From NCBI GenBank assembly GCA_037349315.1, contig JBAIAC010000033.1, positions 25,128,001-25,192,000 of the forward strand: a DNA stretch of 64,000 nucleotides, in the 5' to 3' direction. The stretch's first letter is position 1. Each line of letters begins with the position of its first letter. Below, in pieces: positions 1 through 11,199 of this stretch. The notes under the pieces were generated by a model. The model did not search any database. It had not been told where the DNA came from and was given only the letters and a program-made list of their open reading frames with translations. The DNA comes from Chelydra serpentina. Lineage: Eukaryota; Chordata; Testudines; Chelydridae. A program made the translations under genes and the position numbers.

Positions 1-289
1 GTCAAGGACCATCTCCAGATTTCCCTCCTCTGAGCATTAATGTAACGGATCATCAACAAACTCTAGAATGCAACTTATCGCTGCAGAATTAGGAACAGGC
101 CACTTTGGATGGATCAGACCCCTACGGGAGGATAGCACTAACTCTTGCCAGGAGAATGTGGGGAGCACCCTGCCTGGTTAAGCCTCAGAAAGCCCTGCTT
201 TGTGGAGGTGGGGGTCATGTTGCAATGGCCAGGACACCCGACCTTTGTATCCTTTTGGGTGGGGGATGGGGAGGAGAAAGAGGCCTCAT
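1..289. other. Intergenic, nothing recognised
   Basis: No gene, RNA or repeat that I can name is visible here. Open frames are short and show no family resemblance. Confidence 0.5.
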
Positions 290-301
290 CCTATGTATGA
301 A

Positions 302-487
302 AAGAACAAGGAGTACTTGTGGCACCTTAGAGATTAACAAATTTATTTGGGCATAAGCTTTTGTTTAGACTACGAAATCTTATGCCCAAATAAATTTGTT
401 AGCATCGAAATTTGTTAGTCTCTAAGGTGCCCCAAGTACTCCTCATTCTTTTCACGGATACAGACTAACACGGCTACCACTCTGAAA
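302..487 (+). mobile_element. Tortoise Pol III-type SINE tail, fold-back copy
   Basis: The right arm (about 371-487) reads as the 3' part of the tortoise Pol III SINE (Cry-I type), with the diagnostic strings TCTCTAAGGTGCC and CAGACTAACACGGCTACC. The left arm (302-370) is the same tail in inverted orientation, so the element folds into a hairpin of about 65 bp with a short loop. The right arm also repeats AAATTTGTTAG. The flanks form a degenerate target-site duplication of 12 bp (290-301 and 488-499, 10 of 12 matching), so both arms probably entered in one event. SINE identity is from memory of the family. The inverted origin is inference. Confidence 0.8.
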
Positions 488-637
488 CCTACATATGAAG
501 TTTCTCACCCTTTCCATTTGGTGAATCTACTTTTCAGATGTCAGTTTACATCCATGTGAGAGTTCCAGCAGGAGATCTGGCTCTCGAACGGCGGAATCAT
601 TGAGATGACTGGACAGCATCAGTTTACTTAAAGGATC

Positions 638-1774
638 TGTGACGGGTTGGGGCCACAGAGACCTGCTTGGTGCTGCCACCTGGTGTGCCAAGGCTACTTC
701 TGCCCCTGCTTCCAGGCCTTTTCCAGCTTGGGACTCCCGAATCCTGTCTGTTTTGAGCCAGATTCCACTGATCTGCTGCAAACACAGACCCAGGTCCGAA
801 CCAAGTCCCCTCACCACTGTAAGGCCCCTGGAAGCGCTCTTGCCTTTGACACCCAGCTGCTCAACTCCAAGGAGGTTCAAACCCTTAATAAATCCGTTTT
901 ACCCTGTATAAAGCTTATACAGGGTAAACTCATAAATAGTTCGCCTTCTATTTCAAAGATAGAAAGATATGCACAGCGTTTGCCTTCCCAGGTAACAAAT
1001 CATACTCCAGGAAACTTAATGAGTAAAAAGTGATTTTAATAAGTACAGCAAGTAGGATTTAAGTGATGTCAAGTAATGACAGACAGAACAAAGCGAATTA
1101 CTTAGTAAAATAAAATAAAACACGCACGTCTATGTCTATTCAAAGTTAACACAGATAAAAGCCTCACCAGATTTGGATATTTTCCTTTTTACAGGCTGTA
1201 GAATTAGCCTGGGTCCAGCAGTCGCTCACACCCCCTAGTGTCTTTGTCCTTTGTTCAGTTCCCCTCAGGAATGTCCTTGGGGGGGTGGAGAGCCTCTCCC
1301 TTTAGCCAGCTGAAGACAAAATGGAAGGGTCTCCCCCGGGCTTTTATAGTCTTTTCCCCCTCCCTGTGTAACATCCTGTTACCATGGAGTTTGGGGATCA
1401 CCTGGGCAAGTCACCTGTCCATGCACCCTTCGGCAACCAGCCTAACCAGTTGCATTCCAGACCCAGACCCAATGTGGATTGGGGTCTGCAACGTCTTTTG
1501 TCTGTTAAGTGCTCGTACTTAACAGGCACTTTCTGCTCCAAAGATGATCCCATGCACTTACAAAGGCTATGTACAAAACCAGCAAATATAAAACCAATCT
1601 TCATAACTCCAACTACAACAATGATACATGCATACAAACAGGAGGAATAAATTCAGTAGGTCATAACTTTCACCGAGATATGTTACATGGCACATGTAGC
1701 ATAAAACATATTCTAGTTACATATATACATTGATAAGCATCTCCCCATAAAGTTTTATGGGGAACACCGTCACA
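638..1774 (-). mobile_element. Solo LTR of an endogenous retrovirus-like element
   Basis: The block runs from TGTGACGG to CCGTCACA, so it has TG...CA ends with 8-bp inverted termini. It is flanked by a 5-bp direct repeat GGATC (633-637 and 1775-1779), as expected for LTR integration. Read on the minus strand it contains a TATAAAAG box (1341-1348) and, downstream, an ATTAAA signal in the region complementary to about 1030-1045. That is the U3-R-U5 order. Length is 1137 bp. No internal gag, pol or env sequence adjoins it, so it is a solo LTR left by recombination. The sequence matches a repeat I remember from turtle genomes, but I cannot name the family. Confidence 0.78.
1341..1348 (-). promoter_or_regulatory. 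LTR TATA box
   Basis: The minus strand reads TATAAAAG, placed about 430 nt inside the LTR from its 5' end. It is the expected core promoter of the solo LTR. Whether it is active is not visible. Confidence 0.55.
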
Positions 1775-1787
1775 GGATCAAACTAGC

Positions 1788-1863
1788 GATCCGTTGTAGG
1801 GCTGAGGGAAACCTCCTCCCCAGAAGAATGGGGCATGTCGATTTTTGGGGGTGAACACAGGAG
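1788..1863. repeat. Dispersed repeat, copy 1
   Basis: This stretch of about 75 bp is similar to 4561-4635. Both begin CCGTTGTAGG after a few bases and both contain ATTTTTGGGG near the end, with small substitutions and indels between. I cannot assign it to a known family. Confidence 0.6.
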
Positions 1864-2624
1864 ATATTCATGTATGGGTTAATGCAAGGTGTGCACTGAA
1901 CACAGTCACAGCTAATACTTTAGGAGGCAGATTCTGGCCTCTGATCCCTGCCCACAGCTTCCTTGACTTCAGTGGGACTCACATGTGTATCACAACATGG
2001 ACTTGCCCAGAAAGACTTAATATGGGAGGGCAGGCCACCCATTCCCCAGTCAAAGGTACAGTCCCTGCTGTAATTTCCTCTCTTCCCTCCTATGGAAGAG
2101 TGGATCTTCCCAATAGTAGCTGTCAAGGCACTGCAGCAAGCAAGCCGCACAGTGGGTGGGCGGAGAAGAGTGACAGAGTCTGAGAGGGCAGGCGGGGGGC
2201 GTGTGCAGTGGTGTGTGCGCACAAGCGACAGAACTGACAACATGAGTCATCTATAGAGCCAAGGAGCAGAAAGGCCTAAGGAAGGCAGAGGCTGGAGCTA
2301 GTCTTGTGTTCTCAAGTCTGAGGGAAGGAGCCTTCACACACCCGTGCGAAGGGGAAGAGAAGCCAGGACATCAAAGACATTCTGAGCAGCTGCAGGGTCC
2401 AGCTCTGACAACCTCTCAAATGCTCCGCATTCGGGGAGGTGGGAGGGGAGAACAAGCCCGATCTCATTCCCAGGCCCCATTGGCTGGTGGGATGGATGAG
2501 GAGGATGCAGATTATTTCCCCATCAAGCACAATCCCATTGGCGTTCTGAATGGGTAATTGTTTATATTGATGGGTGGCCTAGCAGCCGCACACAGCCCAA
2601 GCTGGGCTTCTTCCACTGTTTAGC
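1864..2624. other. Intergenic, nothing recognised
   Basis: I see no gene, RNA or repeat family here. A few open frames of about 60-110 codons exist on both strands, but they have no recognisable domain and differ strand to strand as chance frames do. Confidence 0.45.
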
Positions 2625-2627
2625 TAA

Positions 2628-2906
2628 GGCCTGGTCTACCCTAAAAAGTTAGGTCAGCAAAACTACATTGGTCAGGGGTGTGAAAAGTCCACACCCCAGT
2701 GCAGCATAGTTACACTGACCTAAATCCCCACGTAGACAGCACGAGGTCGACAGAAGAATTCACCTGTTGACCTAGCTACCACCTCTCAGGGTGGTGGATT
2801 ACCTGGGCTGATGGGAAAACCCCTCCTGTCCATGTAGGTAGCGTCTATGGGGAAGCACACAGTGGTGCAGCTCTGCAACTGTAGCGCTTTAAGTGTAGAC
2901 AAGTCC
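2628..2906. mobile_element. PIF/Harbinger-like MITE
   Basis: The terminal inverted repeats are GGCCTGGTCTAC at the left and GTAGACAAGTCC at the right (complement GGACTTGTCTAC). The element is flanked by the 3-bp duplication TAA (2625-2627 and 2907-2909), as PIF/Harbinger transposases produce. It is 279 bp, has no coding capacity and belongs to a very common turtle repeat type that I recognise from the termini and the internal GTTGACCTAGCTACC string. Confidence 0.8.
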
Positions 2907-3274
2907 TAAGGCAAGGAATGCAGTCTTGGCAGGGGGAGGGAAGAATGGGGGTTTATGCTCAACACAGCTAGATCTTAACAGACCCCTCAGCAGGCAACAA
3001 GCAAAAAGGCCCAAGTCCTTATTGTGAGTGCAGGGACCTCGTCTCAGCTCCCTTCCACCCATGGGGAAGCGGGATTTATGCATAGACATAGCTAGCCCCA
3101 GTCACTGAGGAGGGGTTCGTCATGTGGCCTAGGAGGAGGGTGATGCTGCATTAGAGTAGGTGGCTATCTGGTTTGAATCCTGCGCTCTGTTTCATTCTTT
3201 GCAGAACTGCCTGGACCCTTTCTTGCGGCCCTCTCCGAGGGGGTCTTGGGCTGTCTAGCCAGAGAAAGCGTAAT

Positions 3275-3500
3275 TGTGTGGTTTAGGCAACAGACTGAGA
3301 CTTGGGAGAGCTAAGTTTAAGTCTTGGCTCAGCCACAAAAAGTCCCTATGTGACCTTGGGAAATTCACAGTCTCTCCGCATCCCAGGTCCCGCTCTGTAC
3401 AATGGAGATCACAACAGTTCCCTGCCTCCCAGAGGTGTTGGAAGAGTAAATCCATTGATGTGTGCGTGAGGTGCTCAGATGGGGGCTATAGAAATACCTA
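3275..3500 (+). mobile_element. MIR SINE
   Basis: The stretch follows the MIR layout: CTTGGGAAATTCAC in the core, a cytosine-rich block, then CTGTACAATGGAGAT and a tail with GTGAGGTGCTCAGATG. It is old and diverged. Confidence 0.7.
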
Positions 3501-6500
3501 GACTGAGTGAACCACTCTAGCCTTCCCAGTTATTCACCCTATGGTCTATCCAAAACACAGCTACTGTAAGGCTCAGCCACATTCAGAATGAGAAAAGTGA
3601 GAGGAAGACAGCCAGAGAGCAGAGGGGGAGCACCCCCACAGCAATAATCAGAAATCCAGCCTGGTGTGAAGAGGTAATTATGCCTGGAGCCAGTGAGGGG
3701 AAGGGGGAGAGGGAGCCAAGTTCTCCATAGCAACAGGTGTTTGCCACGTAATGGAGCCCTTTCCGTTTGGCCTCAGCAGCAGTCACCCTTATTCACATGG
3801 TCATAAATAATTCAATTTTATCATTCACACACATGAATGCTGCAGGCCTGGGCTCCGTGCACATCCAGCCTCCATCTGTCTGGAGGGGGAAAGGCAAAGC
3901 ACACACTGATAACAGAGGCAAACATTTGTTTAACATGTATGAGTGTGGCCAGATGGTACATTTGGAGCAGGGGGATGGAGAGGAGCAGTAGAGAAGGGGA
4001 AAGGAGAGGAATGAAGTGAGTAAGAGGACACCCGCCCCCCCGTTAGCGCCAATTTCCATATGGACCCTTTAAAAAATTCCATGCCATTTCATGTTTTAGC
4101 CATATTTGTTGTCTTTGTAGTTGGTATTTGGAGACATCCTTAGATTGCCAGTCTAGTAGTTTGGCCGTGCTTCTTCCTGGGTAGCGAGCACAGTCAGAGG
4201 AAGCTCTAGCACCTATGGCCATCTCCATCAGCTAATGCAAGAGGTCCTTGCTAATCAAAGGGAGACTGCTACATCTCCTAAAATACGTGGGACAACCCTG
4301 ATTCCAGTAAACTAAGCTTACAGGACAAGGAAAGAACCCAAATAGATCAGGGGGGCTAAGGCATCACACATGTATGATCATGGAATTGGGCTATTGCACA
4401 AAGACGCCAAGCAACATGGATAGGAATGGACTGGGTTTGGGGCACTGTTTGTCTGAAATCGAATGGTACCATTCCCCTCTCCGGTGAATGGGGGTGGTAA
4501 GGAGCTGGGCAGGTTTTCTAGTGTGGACAAAATGCCAGAGGGGATTTGGGGAGCATTAGTCATCCGTTGTAGGCTTAGGGAAAGCCTCCTAACCAGATGA
4601 CTGGGGGCATGTAGATTTTTGGGGTCACACCAGGAAATCTTCAGTTCAGGTCTGAGCTAAATATCCCTGCTAAAGCCTGTGCCAATATTAATGAGGGGGA
4701 GTAAGCAGAAAGCTTTCCTCTCCAGCTGCTTCCTAGAGCCGGAGGATTCCTGGTGTTTACCGCTGTATACCACGCTGCCTGAGAAGGGAGAACAGCCCCC
4801 CTGAAACTGTTGGCTTTGTCAGAAAATAATGAAACTGACAAACAGAAAGACACATTGCAGAACGCCCATTGTTAGTGTAATTAGTGGGCTCTGTGCTGCT
4901 CTCTCTTGTGGGTGAAGGGGGGCTGATGAGAGAAAACAATAGAATTAACAGAGTTAATAGGGTGGATTTTAAAGAGGCTGCATATTATTCCAGAAGAGAC
5001 TGTGCATGCGGCACACACACAAGCCAATCTGCATATTGGAGACACAAAGATGGGTTGTCAGCTCCCCGTGGCATCAGTTTCTAAAATCCCCTTGAAAATT
5101 CTATGCAATCCAGACCAAATCACAGCAAGGGCACCGATGTGGAGATCTTTTGTCCCTCTCCATTAGATCCACATTCGGACAGAATGAGGGTTTTCATTCT
5201 TACATATGAATCATGCAGACCATGTAGAGGCCGATATCATATACTGTATGCAAGAATTATATCGTGTTTTGATCAAATAGTGAAGCAATCCGAAGTCTAG
5301 AATTACTCACATAACCTTAACTCTGTCCCCTTGTGCATTAGCTTTTCAATACCTTATTATAATTCCATGATTGCATACTATTGTTTCCACAAGAGCTCTA
5401 CCTCATTCAGTAGGTGAAAAATTAAGTCCTGATTACTCTTTAGGACAGCACCTAAGTACGTGCTTAACTTTGAGGTTAAGTATTATCCTGAACCGACGCC
5501 CACTGAATGAGGAAAGGGTGTTAAATTATTTTAGGTCACTTCAGTTCTGCTGTTAAGAGGAAGGATGCACAATGTGCAATTGCTATCTGCCAGCCAACTT
5601 TTAAAATTTTTTCCTCTCTAGAAATGAAAATACTTATTTTAAATAAAATAAAGCGGTGGGGACAGAGGTATAGAATGCAGCCATATTGCTGGCATTGCCT
5701 GAACTGTATATGCTAACTGCAGCTCGAATGCTCTTAATGTAGGGTTTTTGTATGGAATTGCCTAGGATTTTTTTAAAGTGATAAAAAATATAAATATTTA
5801 GGTATCTACTATTTAAGAAATACAAACAAAGACCCTTTGGATTATCAAGACATGGACAATCACCACGTCAGCTATCTTCCTCGTATGTTGTATCCCTCCC
5901 CCTTTGTCTTTTCAGAATGTAAGCTCAAAACCAATAACCATGTCTTTCCATGTCAGTACAGACCTAGCACATTATGGGCACAACTGTACTAATTAGGCCC
6001 ACAACTGTAGATATCTAGTCCCACCCACAGGCAGTTAATTACACTTCCCAAAAAGCTTCTACTACACTATTAGTACCAATGAAAGTTAGGTCAGGTTCTA
6101 GCAATCCTCCAGCCATTCATGGATCTCCACAATCCAGTCTAGCACCCGCTATAATTGTCAAATAGAATCTGATGGGGGCATTATCTTGCCATGGTATCAG
6201 AGCTCTCTTCTCTGCTGTTTTGTGCAGCAGAGATTGCAAACACAGTTAAGACCTTCCCCAGGTCACCTTGCTAATTTTCCATCGGGCAAGTTACCCAAAA
6301 AGGAGCCATTTCAAGAACATCAACTTCTTCCTCAACAAGCTGGACCAACAAACCCTCTGACAGCTATGGATACAGTCCATGTTTTACTAGTTCAGTCTTA
6401 GATCATCTAACGGCCTTGGGGTGCACTAACAACATGTACACTAATAAGATGAATCAAAATGCGAGCTAGTAAATTATGGCTAGTTTCACTCCCATAATTC

Positions 6501-7983
6501 CTTGAAGAGGAAAGCCAGCAAGAACTGCCTGCTCTGAATGAGCCCAGGAAGGAAGATCTCACAGATGATTAGTCCAGTCCTCATCAGGACTCCACAGAAG
6601 GCTTACCATTTGACAAGCAACTGATTCAGGCTGGATGACAGTAGCAACAGGACATTATCTAGTATTCCTGATTCTTGGCATACAGGCATTTTGTTACAAT
6701 TGTAGCTAACAGCAACATACAGTCACTCTCCTAGAATTTTTACCTCCTCTAAAGGGTTTAACCCTCAAACTTCTCCAGGGAGGATGTTCTTGGTCTTTCA
6801 GTGGGTTCCTAAACACTCACTCCCTACTGTCTATTGACCAACACTCCTGCATACCTTTCTGCTGGACCAGCAGGTACTGCTCAGATGGCCTCTTGAATTT
6901 CCCTTGTGCTCTTCTGTCACTACTACAAACCTCCGCTCTCCCTGAGTGGCATGATGGTTAGGCTATTGCACAGGTGATAAGTGTCTTCCAAAGTGTCAGT
7001 TGATAAGAATGGCTCAGTTGATTTCACCAGGGGATTCAAAGGCTTCATCCATCACTGTATAGGCTTCCAACAGCAAGCTCCCTTGATATCTTCAGGGAAG
7101 AGCTAGCAGGCTTTCTGGGGCATCCTTATTACTGCTTGCAGTGGGGGGTATTTTTAGCTCCTTCGTGAGCAAGGTAGAGGCTCAAATATCTAATCTTTAT
7201 ATAGAAGAGTGTGCAGTTGTTGGTGCTTCTTGGATTGACTTCATTGCCCTTCTCTGCTCTAAATTCAAGCTGGAGTAATGCAGCTGCAGAGGCCATTTGC
7301 ACCTTCTAATCAGTAAGGTGCTGCTGCATCACTGGCTGGAGTCACCCCATCACTTCTCCCCTTACCCTAACCCCCAAACAAACAAACAAAAAATCCACCC
7401 AGGGACAAGCCCCCTGGGGTTGATTGTTGGGAGATTTTAACCCAACATGTGCCAAAGCACTGCAGCTCCCCGTGTTGCTGCTGCAAGTGGGAGAAGCAGA
7501 TGTGCAAACCCAGGAAAGCAGCAGCCTCAGATTCCCACCCAGTGGGAGATTTTCATTTTATTACTTTATTTGCTTTTCTGCTGCCCCAAACAAAGGAGGG
7601 ACCAGCCCTAGCTCTCAGCACCCTGGACAATCTCAGACATCATCATTTACCCCCTAGGTGACAACACGCCAACATTAGTGTAAGTAAATTCCACCAACAG
7701 ATTTGTCTGCAGATGAATACTGAGGTGGGGCAGCGGATGAGGTGGAGATGTTTACTTTCTCTGACAAGGGACACACCAGGGAGCTGAGATATTGGCTCTG
7801 TTGCTTTAGGGGGGAAAAATCTGTATATTGGGGATGGGATGTTTGACAGCGTATCTAGTAGCTCATCTATGAATAGCATCCAGCCTTTGTGATCTGGGTG
7901 GGAAAGGAATTCTGTCCAGAGGCAGACTGAGCTAGTCCCAAGGGGCTGACCCAGGGCCCTCCACAGACCCAGACAGACACTGA
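3501..7983. other. Intergenic, largely unique sequence
   Basis: Apart from the short dispersed repeat at 4561-4635 I recognise nothing in this 4.5-kb stretch. It includes an AT-rich part at about 5560-5830 and a short (CAAA)n-like run near 7376-7391. The open frames are short and unconvincing. Confidence 0.45.
4561..4635. repeat. Dispersed repeat, copy 2
   Basis: Partner of 1788-1863 in the same orientation. The family is unknown to me. Confidence 0.6.
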
Positions 7984-8071
7984 GGGCCAGATCCTCAGCT
8001 TGTGTATGCCAGTGCAGCTTCTTTGAGTTGGAGGGACCTACACTCATTTACACCAGTGGAAGATCTGGTTC
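7984..8071. mobile_element. Short palindromic MITE
   Basis: The left end GGGCCAGATC and right end GATCTGGTTC are near-perfect inverted repeats of an 88-bp unit. The layout is that of a very common reptile/bird MITE. The class is not certain, because I cannot define the target duplication. Confidence 0.55.
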
Positions 8072-9599
8072 GCTGAAGTGCAAACCTCAGCCCAAAGTAG
8101 CCTGGGGGAAGTGGATTGAAGAGTTTTTAAAACAGTCACATTAATACATTCAGGAAGGCAGTTCCCTATGGCAGGGAAATACACAACCCACTCCTCCTTC
8201 CTCGTCTTCTCTGAGCCTCTCCAAAGCCTCAGACCCCAACCCCCCCCCCCAACCCCCAGCCCATACTAGTGACATTTCAATCCTTGGCAAGAAATAATGC
8301 AAGGCACTTACCTGCACTGGAGCCTGGTTGCTTCCTTCCCCCCGGAGATGGAAGAATCATGGATGGTAGGGCAGGAGCACTGCAAACCCGGAGAAAGCTG
8401 CATCTGCCACCTCACCCCCTCAAGCCCCTTGGCTCTGCTGCAGCCTACTGCCCTTCCTGAGGGGATCGCCATGTTCCCTGCCACACGTACCCCAGGCGTC
8501 TCATGAGTAGAGGGTACCTGGAGAGGGCAGCCTCTCTCCACACACACCCACACACACCCCATTTCTGCTCCGCACTCAGCGCCTGGTAGCTTTGCTTCCA
8601 GCGGGCAGCAGCAGCGTCTTCCCCGTTTGCACGGAAGCTGCCGGAGACCTTCCAGACCATCTGGCAAGCTGCCGGGGCCATGCCCCAGGCCCGGCTCGCC
8701 GCCAAGTGCCGAGCGCAGGTGAGAAGCCACCGAGCCCTCTGGCTTTGCCCAGGCGCGCAGCTGCATTCGGGGCCCCTCTGAACTTGGGAACCCGAGTCCG
8801 ACTCAATTTAAAAACAGGCCCTGCCGCACACCCCGGTTTACACCCACCACAGGAGCGTCCCGGTGCCTCTTGACACCCACATGGGCCCAGGCCGGCCCCC
8901 AGCTCGTGCTGCGGCTGGCGAGGCAGCAGAAGGAAGGATTTCTGCAGAGATCTAAATATGAACGCAAGAGAGCGCGAGGCTGAAGTCGCTGGAGCCCCCC
9001 CCCGCCCCCAGAGTCCTGCAGGCGGCACGGGCAAGGACACTGTCTGTGAAGGCTTCAACCAGGGAGATGAGCAGGGAGCTGTCCGCGGTTGTGGTGCTGC
9101 TAGAAGAGCGAGGGGCTGGGGAAATGCTGTCCCCTTTGCTGGTGCTGAACTCGTCCTGCAGCCTGCCACATTTCAGGGGTCACCGGACCCTCACACGCCT
9201 GCCCGCCGGAGTGATTGACACCGGGGGGGGGGCGGCATTTGCTTCTCAGGGCTCTGCTGGCATCGCCCACCTGACAAATCTCTGGTGGCCGTTCACCACG
9301 CCGCACATCCAGCCTTTCCGCGATGAAACCCCAGGATATCACAGGACACAGGACCCGGCACATGAAAAGTTCTTCCCGCCCTCCCCGAGTCAAGAGAGGC
9401 TGGGGGAGATGGGAGGAAAACGGTGTCTGGACTGGGTGACTGGAGAGAGGAGAATTGGGAAGAGCCAGAACCTCAGCCAGGAAAGCGCCTCTAACCTCCT
9501 ACCCACCATCCAAACTGCAGCCAACCCTCCCCCCTGAACTGTCTCTCGCCTGTTCCCCCGCCTTCCCCATTCTACCTCTTTGCTGGGAAATAGCTCCCT

Positions 9600-10020
9600 T
9601 GGGATGGGGGAAAAGACATGCCTTTTGCGCGGTGATGTTCAACAGAGGAGCAAAGGAGAAGGATTTGGCCGCATTGATAATGGAGAAGTGCAGACATCCA
9701 GCCATTGGGCATGAGCTCCCCTGGCTGCTACCATTTAATAAACAGCAGCGGAGTAATTGGGGGCGGCAGTGACACACAATGAAGCCCCTTTGTTAAATCA
9801 CAGCCCGCAATTGTTCTCCAATTCGATTGGCACTCGATAGAAGTCAAAGCAAAGCGTTTTCTCCTCTTGTAAGGGGGAAAGAAATGTAAGGGAGAGAGAG
9901 AGATCCTCTGAGCTATTAGATTAAAGCCCAATAACACAATCAAAAGGTTGCTGAATTAAATTATTAGCATTCAACAAGTCCCGCAAAAGGGCAATTGCCA
10001 TTTGCCAGGAGAGGATGCGA
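9600..10020. promoter_or_regulatory. Candidate conserved non-coding element
   Basis: This is an AT-richer, repeat-free stretch inside the CpG block. It carries clustered homeodomain-type cores such as TAATTG, AACAATT-like and ATTA strings (for example near 9752, 9810, 9955) and runs of non-repetitive sequence typical of deeply conserved enhancers. There is no coding frame. Conservation itself cannot be seen in one sequence, so this is inference. Confidence 0.35.
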
Positions 10021-10778
10021 GGATGTCATTCATTGCTCCGAGCCCCGGGACTAGAAGGGAAGCCGGGACTGGAAAGCGAAATGAAAGGCGGGCTCGTCGC
10101 AGGGAAAGGGGAGCTATAACCAGGGGGAAGCCAGCAGGAGCAGAGTCCCGCGGCAGTTTCAGGGTGTGGGGTCCTGACAAGACCAGGCTGGCTGTATGTG
10201 TGGACGCTGAGGGGAGTGGGGGAAATGGAAGTGAGCGAGAGGGAGGAACACGGTAGCTAGCGGGGAAGGAGAGGCAGGTGTGGAGGGAGGAGAGCCGGTG
10301 AAGAAGCAGAGGCAGCTCGCAGCGTCCCCCGTTGCCAAGATTTGGTCCGGGACAGCGAAGTCCTGGTTCGGGGGAGGGCAGCTCGGACCCCCCAGAGGTC
10401 CCTCGCGCCGATTTTCCCCGAGCCGCGTTTGCAGAGAAGCCGCCCCGGGGGTCCCTGGCAGCCCCCCGCGGGGACGGGCACTGCTCTCGGGAGGACGCGC
10501 GCCAGCTTCTCTCTCCCCCTTCTCCCCGAGCGCCTTCGCTCCGTGTTTGCCGCTCCCCTGCAGCCGGGAGCCGAGGCCCAGCGGGCTGGGACCGGGGCGG
10601 GCGGAGAGAAGAACCGCTGCCTTGGAGCCGGGCGCGCAGCCGGTGGCAAGTCTAGACACACGCGCTCACGACGCTGCGAGTCTCCCGGGCGCTGGGGCCA
10701 CAGGGACTCCCATCCCAGGCAAACTTTCCCCAGCCCCGGGAGGACTCGGAGCGGGGTTCGTCTGAAACGGAGCCTTAC

Positions 10779-10990
10779 CTCTTGCCATCTCCCGGGGGCC
10801 GGCGGAGAGCCCGGCTGGCGGCTTCTTTCCACGCCTCGGTCTCCGCCAGGCTGAGGGAGGCTTTCGCCCCACGCTGCTGCTTGTTGTAGTTGTGCTCGCT
10901 GGGGGCTAGGGGGTGGCCAGGCTGCGCCGTGTCCTGCCACCTGGACCACCTGCCTCCTCCGCCCTGACAGCAGCAGGCTTGGACGCAGGG
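10779..10990 (-). other. Putative first exon of a leftward transcript
   Basis: On the minus strand a TATA-like box lies at 11016-11024, which would put the start site near 10990. A strong splice donor (AAGAG|GTAAGG) follows at 10779/10778. An open frame of about 119 codons runs in from 11134 and stops just inside the donor, but its ATGs lie upstream of the predicted start site, so the exon is probably 5' UTR or part of a non-coding RNA. No downstream exon was recognised. Gene identity is unknown. Confidence 0.35.
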
Positions 10991-11015
10991 TGGGGCCGGG
11001 GCTGCTGCGCCCCAT

Positions 11016-11024
11016 CTTTTTATC
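11016..11024 (-). promoter_or_regulatory. TATA-like box
   Basis: The minus strand reads GATAAAAAG, about 100 bp downstream of the CRE in the leftward sense. It fits a leftward core promoter. Confidence 0.35.
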
Positions 11025-11119
11025 AGGTGCGGAGACAATAGCCGGGGCTCCTGTTGCAGGACTGTCTCTTTAAACCCTTGATCAACCCACAGGTGGCCTG
11101 TCACCACCATGGACATCCA

Positions 11120-11127
11120 TGACGTCA
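11120..11127. promoter_or_regulatory. Palindromic CRE site
   Basis: The sequence TGACGTCA is the perfect CREB/ATF palindrome. It lies at the edge of the CpG-rich block, upstream of the leftward TATA-like box and donor. Confidence 0.6.
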
Positions 11128-11178
11128 CCTGCAAGGAGGTAGGGAGAAAAATCCGACTTCAAAACAAGAGTCCCTGGG

Positions 11179-11191
11179 GGACCATGGCAAC
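11179..11191. promoter_or_regulatory. RFX X-box-like site
   Basis: The minus strand reads GTTGCCATGGTCC, containing the strong RFX half-site GTTGCCATGG. It sits about 55 bp from the CRE. The same 13-mer occurs in the DET1 promoter region at 34357. Confidence 0.45.
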
Positions 11192-11199
11192 AGCTTGCA

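Larger units (their letters stand above)
8560..11030. promoter_or_regulatory. CpG-rich block
   Basis: The stretch is GC-rich with many CpG dinucleotides, densest at about 8590-9020 and 10030-10880, unlike the AT-richer DNA around it. Repeats are absent. Long overlapping open frames occur on both strands (up to about 250 codons on the minus strand at 10257-11015), but these are what high GC gives by chance: low complexity, rich in Pro, Gly, Arg and Ala. I read it as a CpG island holding at least one promoter (see 10779-10990). Confidence 0.6.

Noticed and set aside
8576..9169. Open frame of 197 codons on the minus strand
   Set aside because: Low-complexity GC-rich translation with no domain. 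Equivalent frames exist on the other strand.
10257..11015. Open frame of 252 codons on the minus strand in the CpG block
   Set aside because: It is composed mainly of Arg, Pro, Gly, Ala and Ser, crosses the strong minus-strand splice donor at 10778, and overlaps equally long frames on the plus strand. Composition, not coding, explains it.
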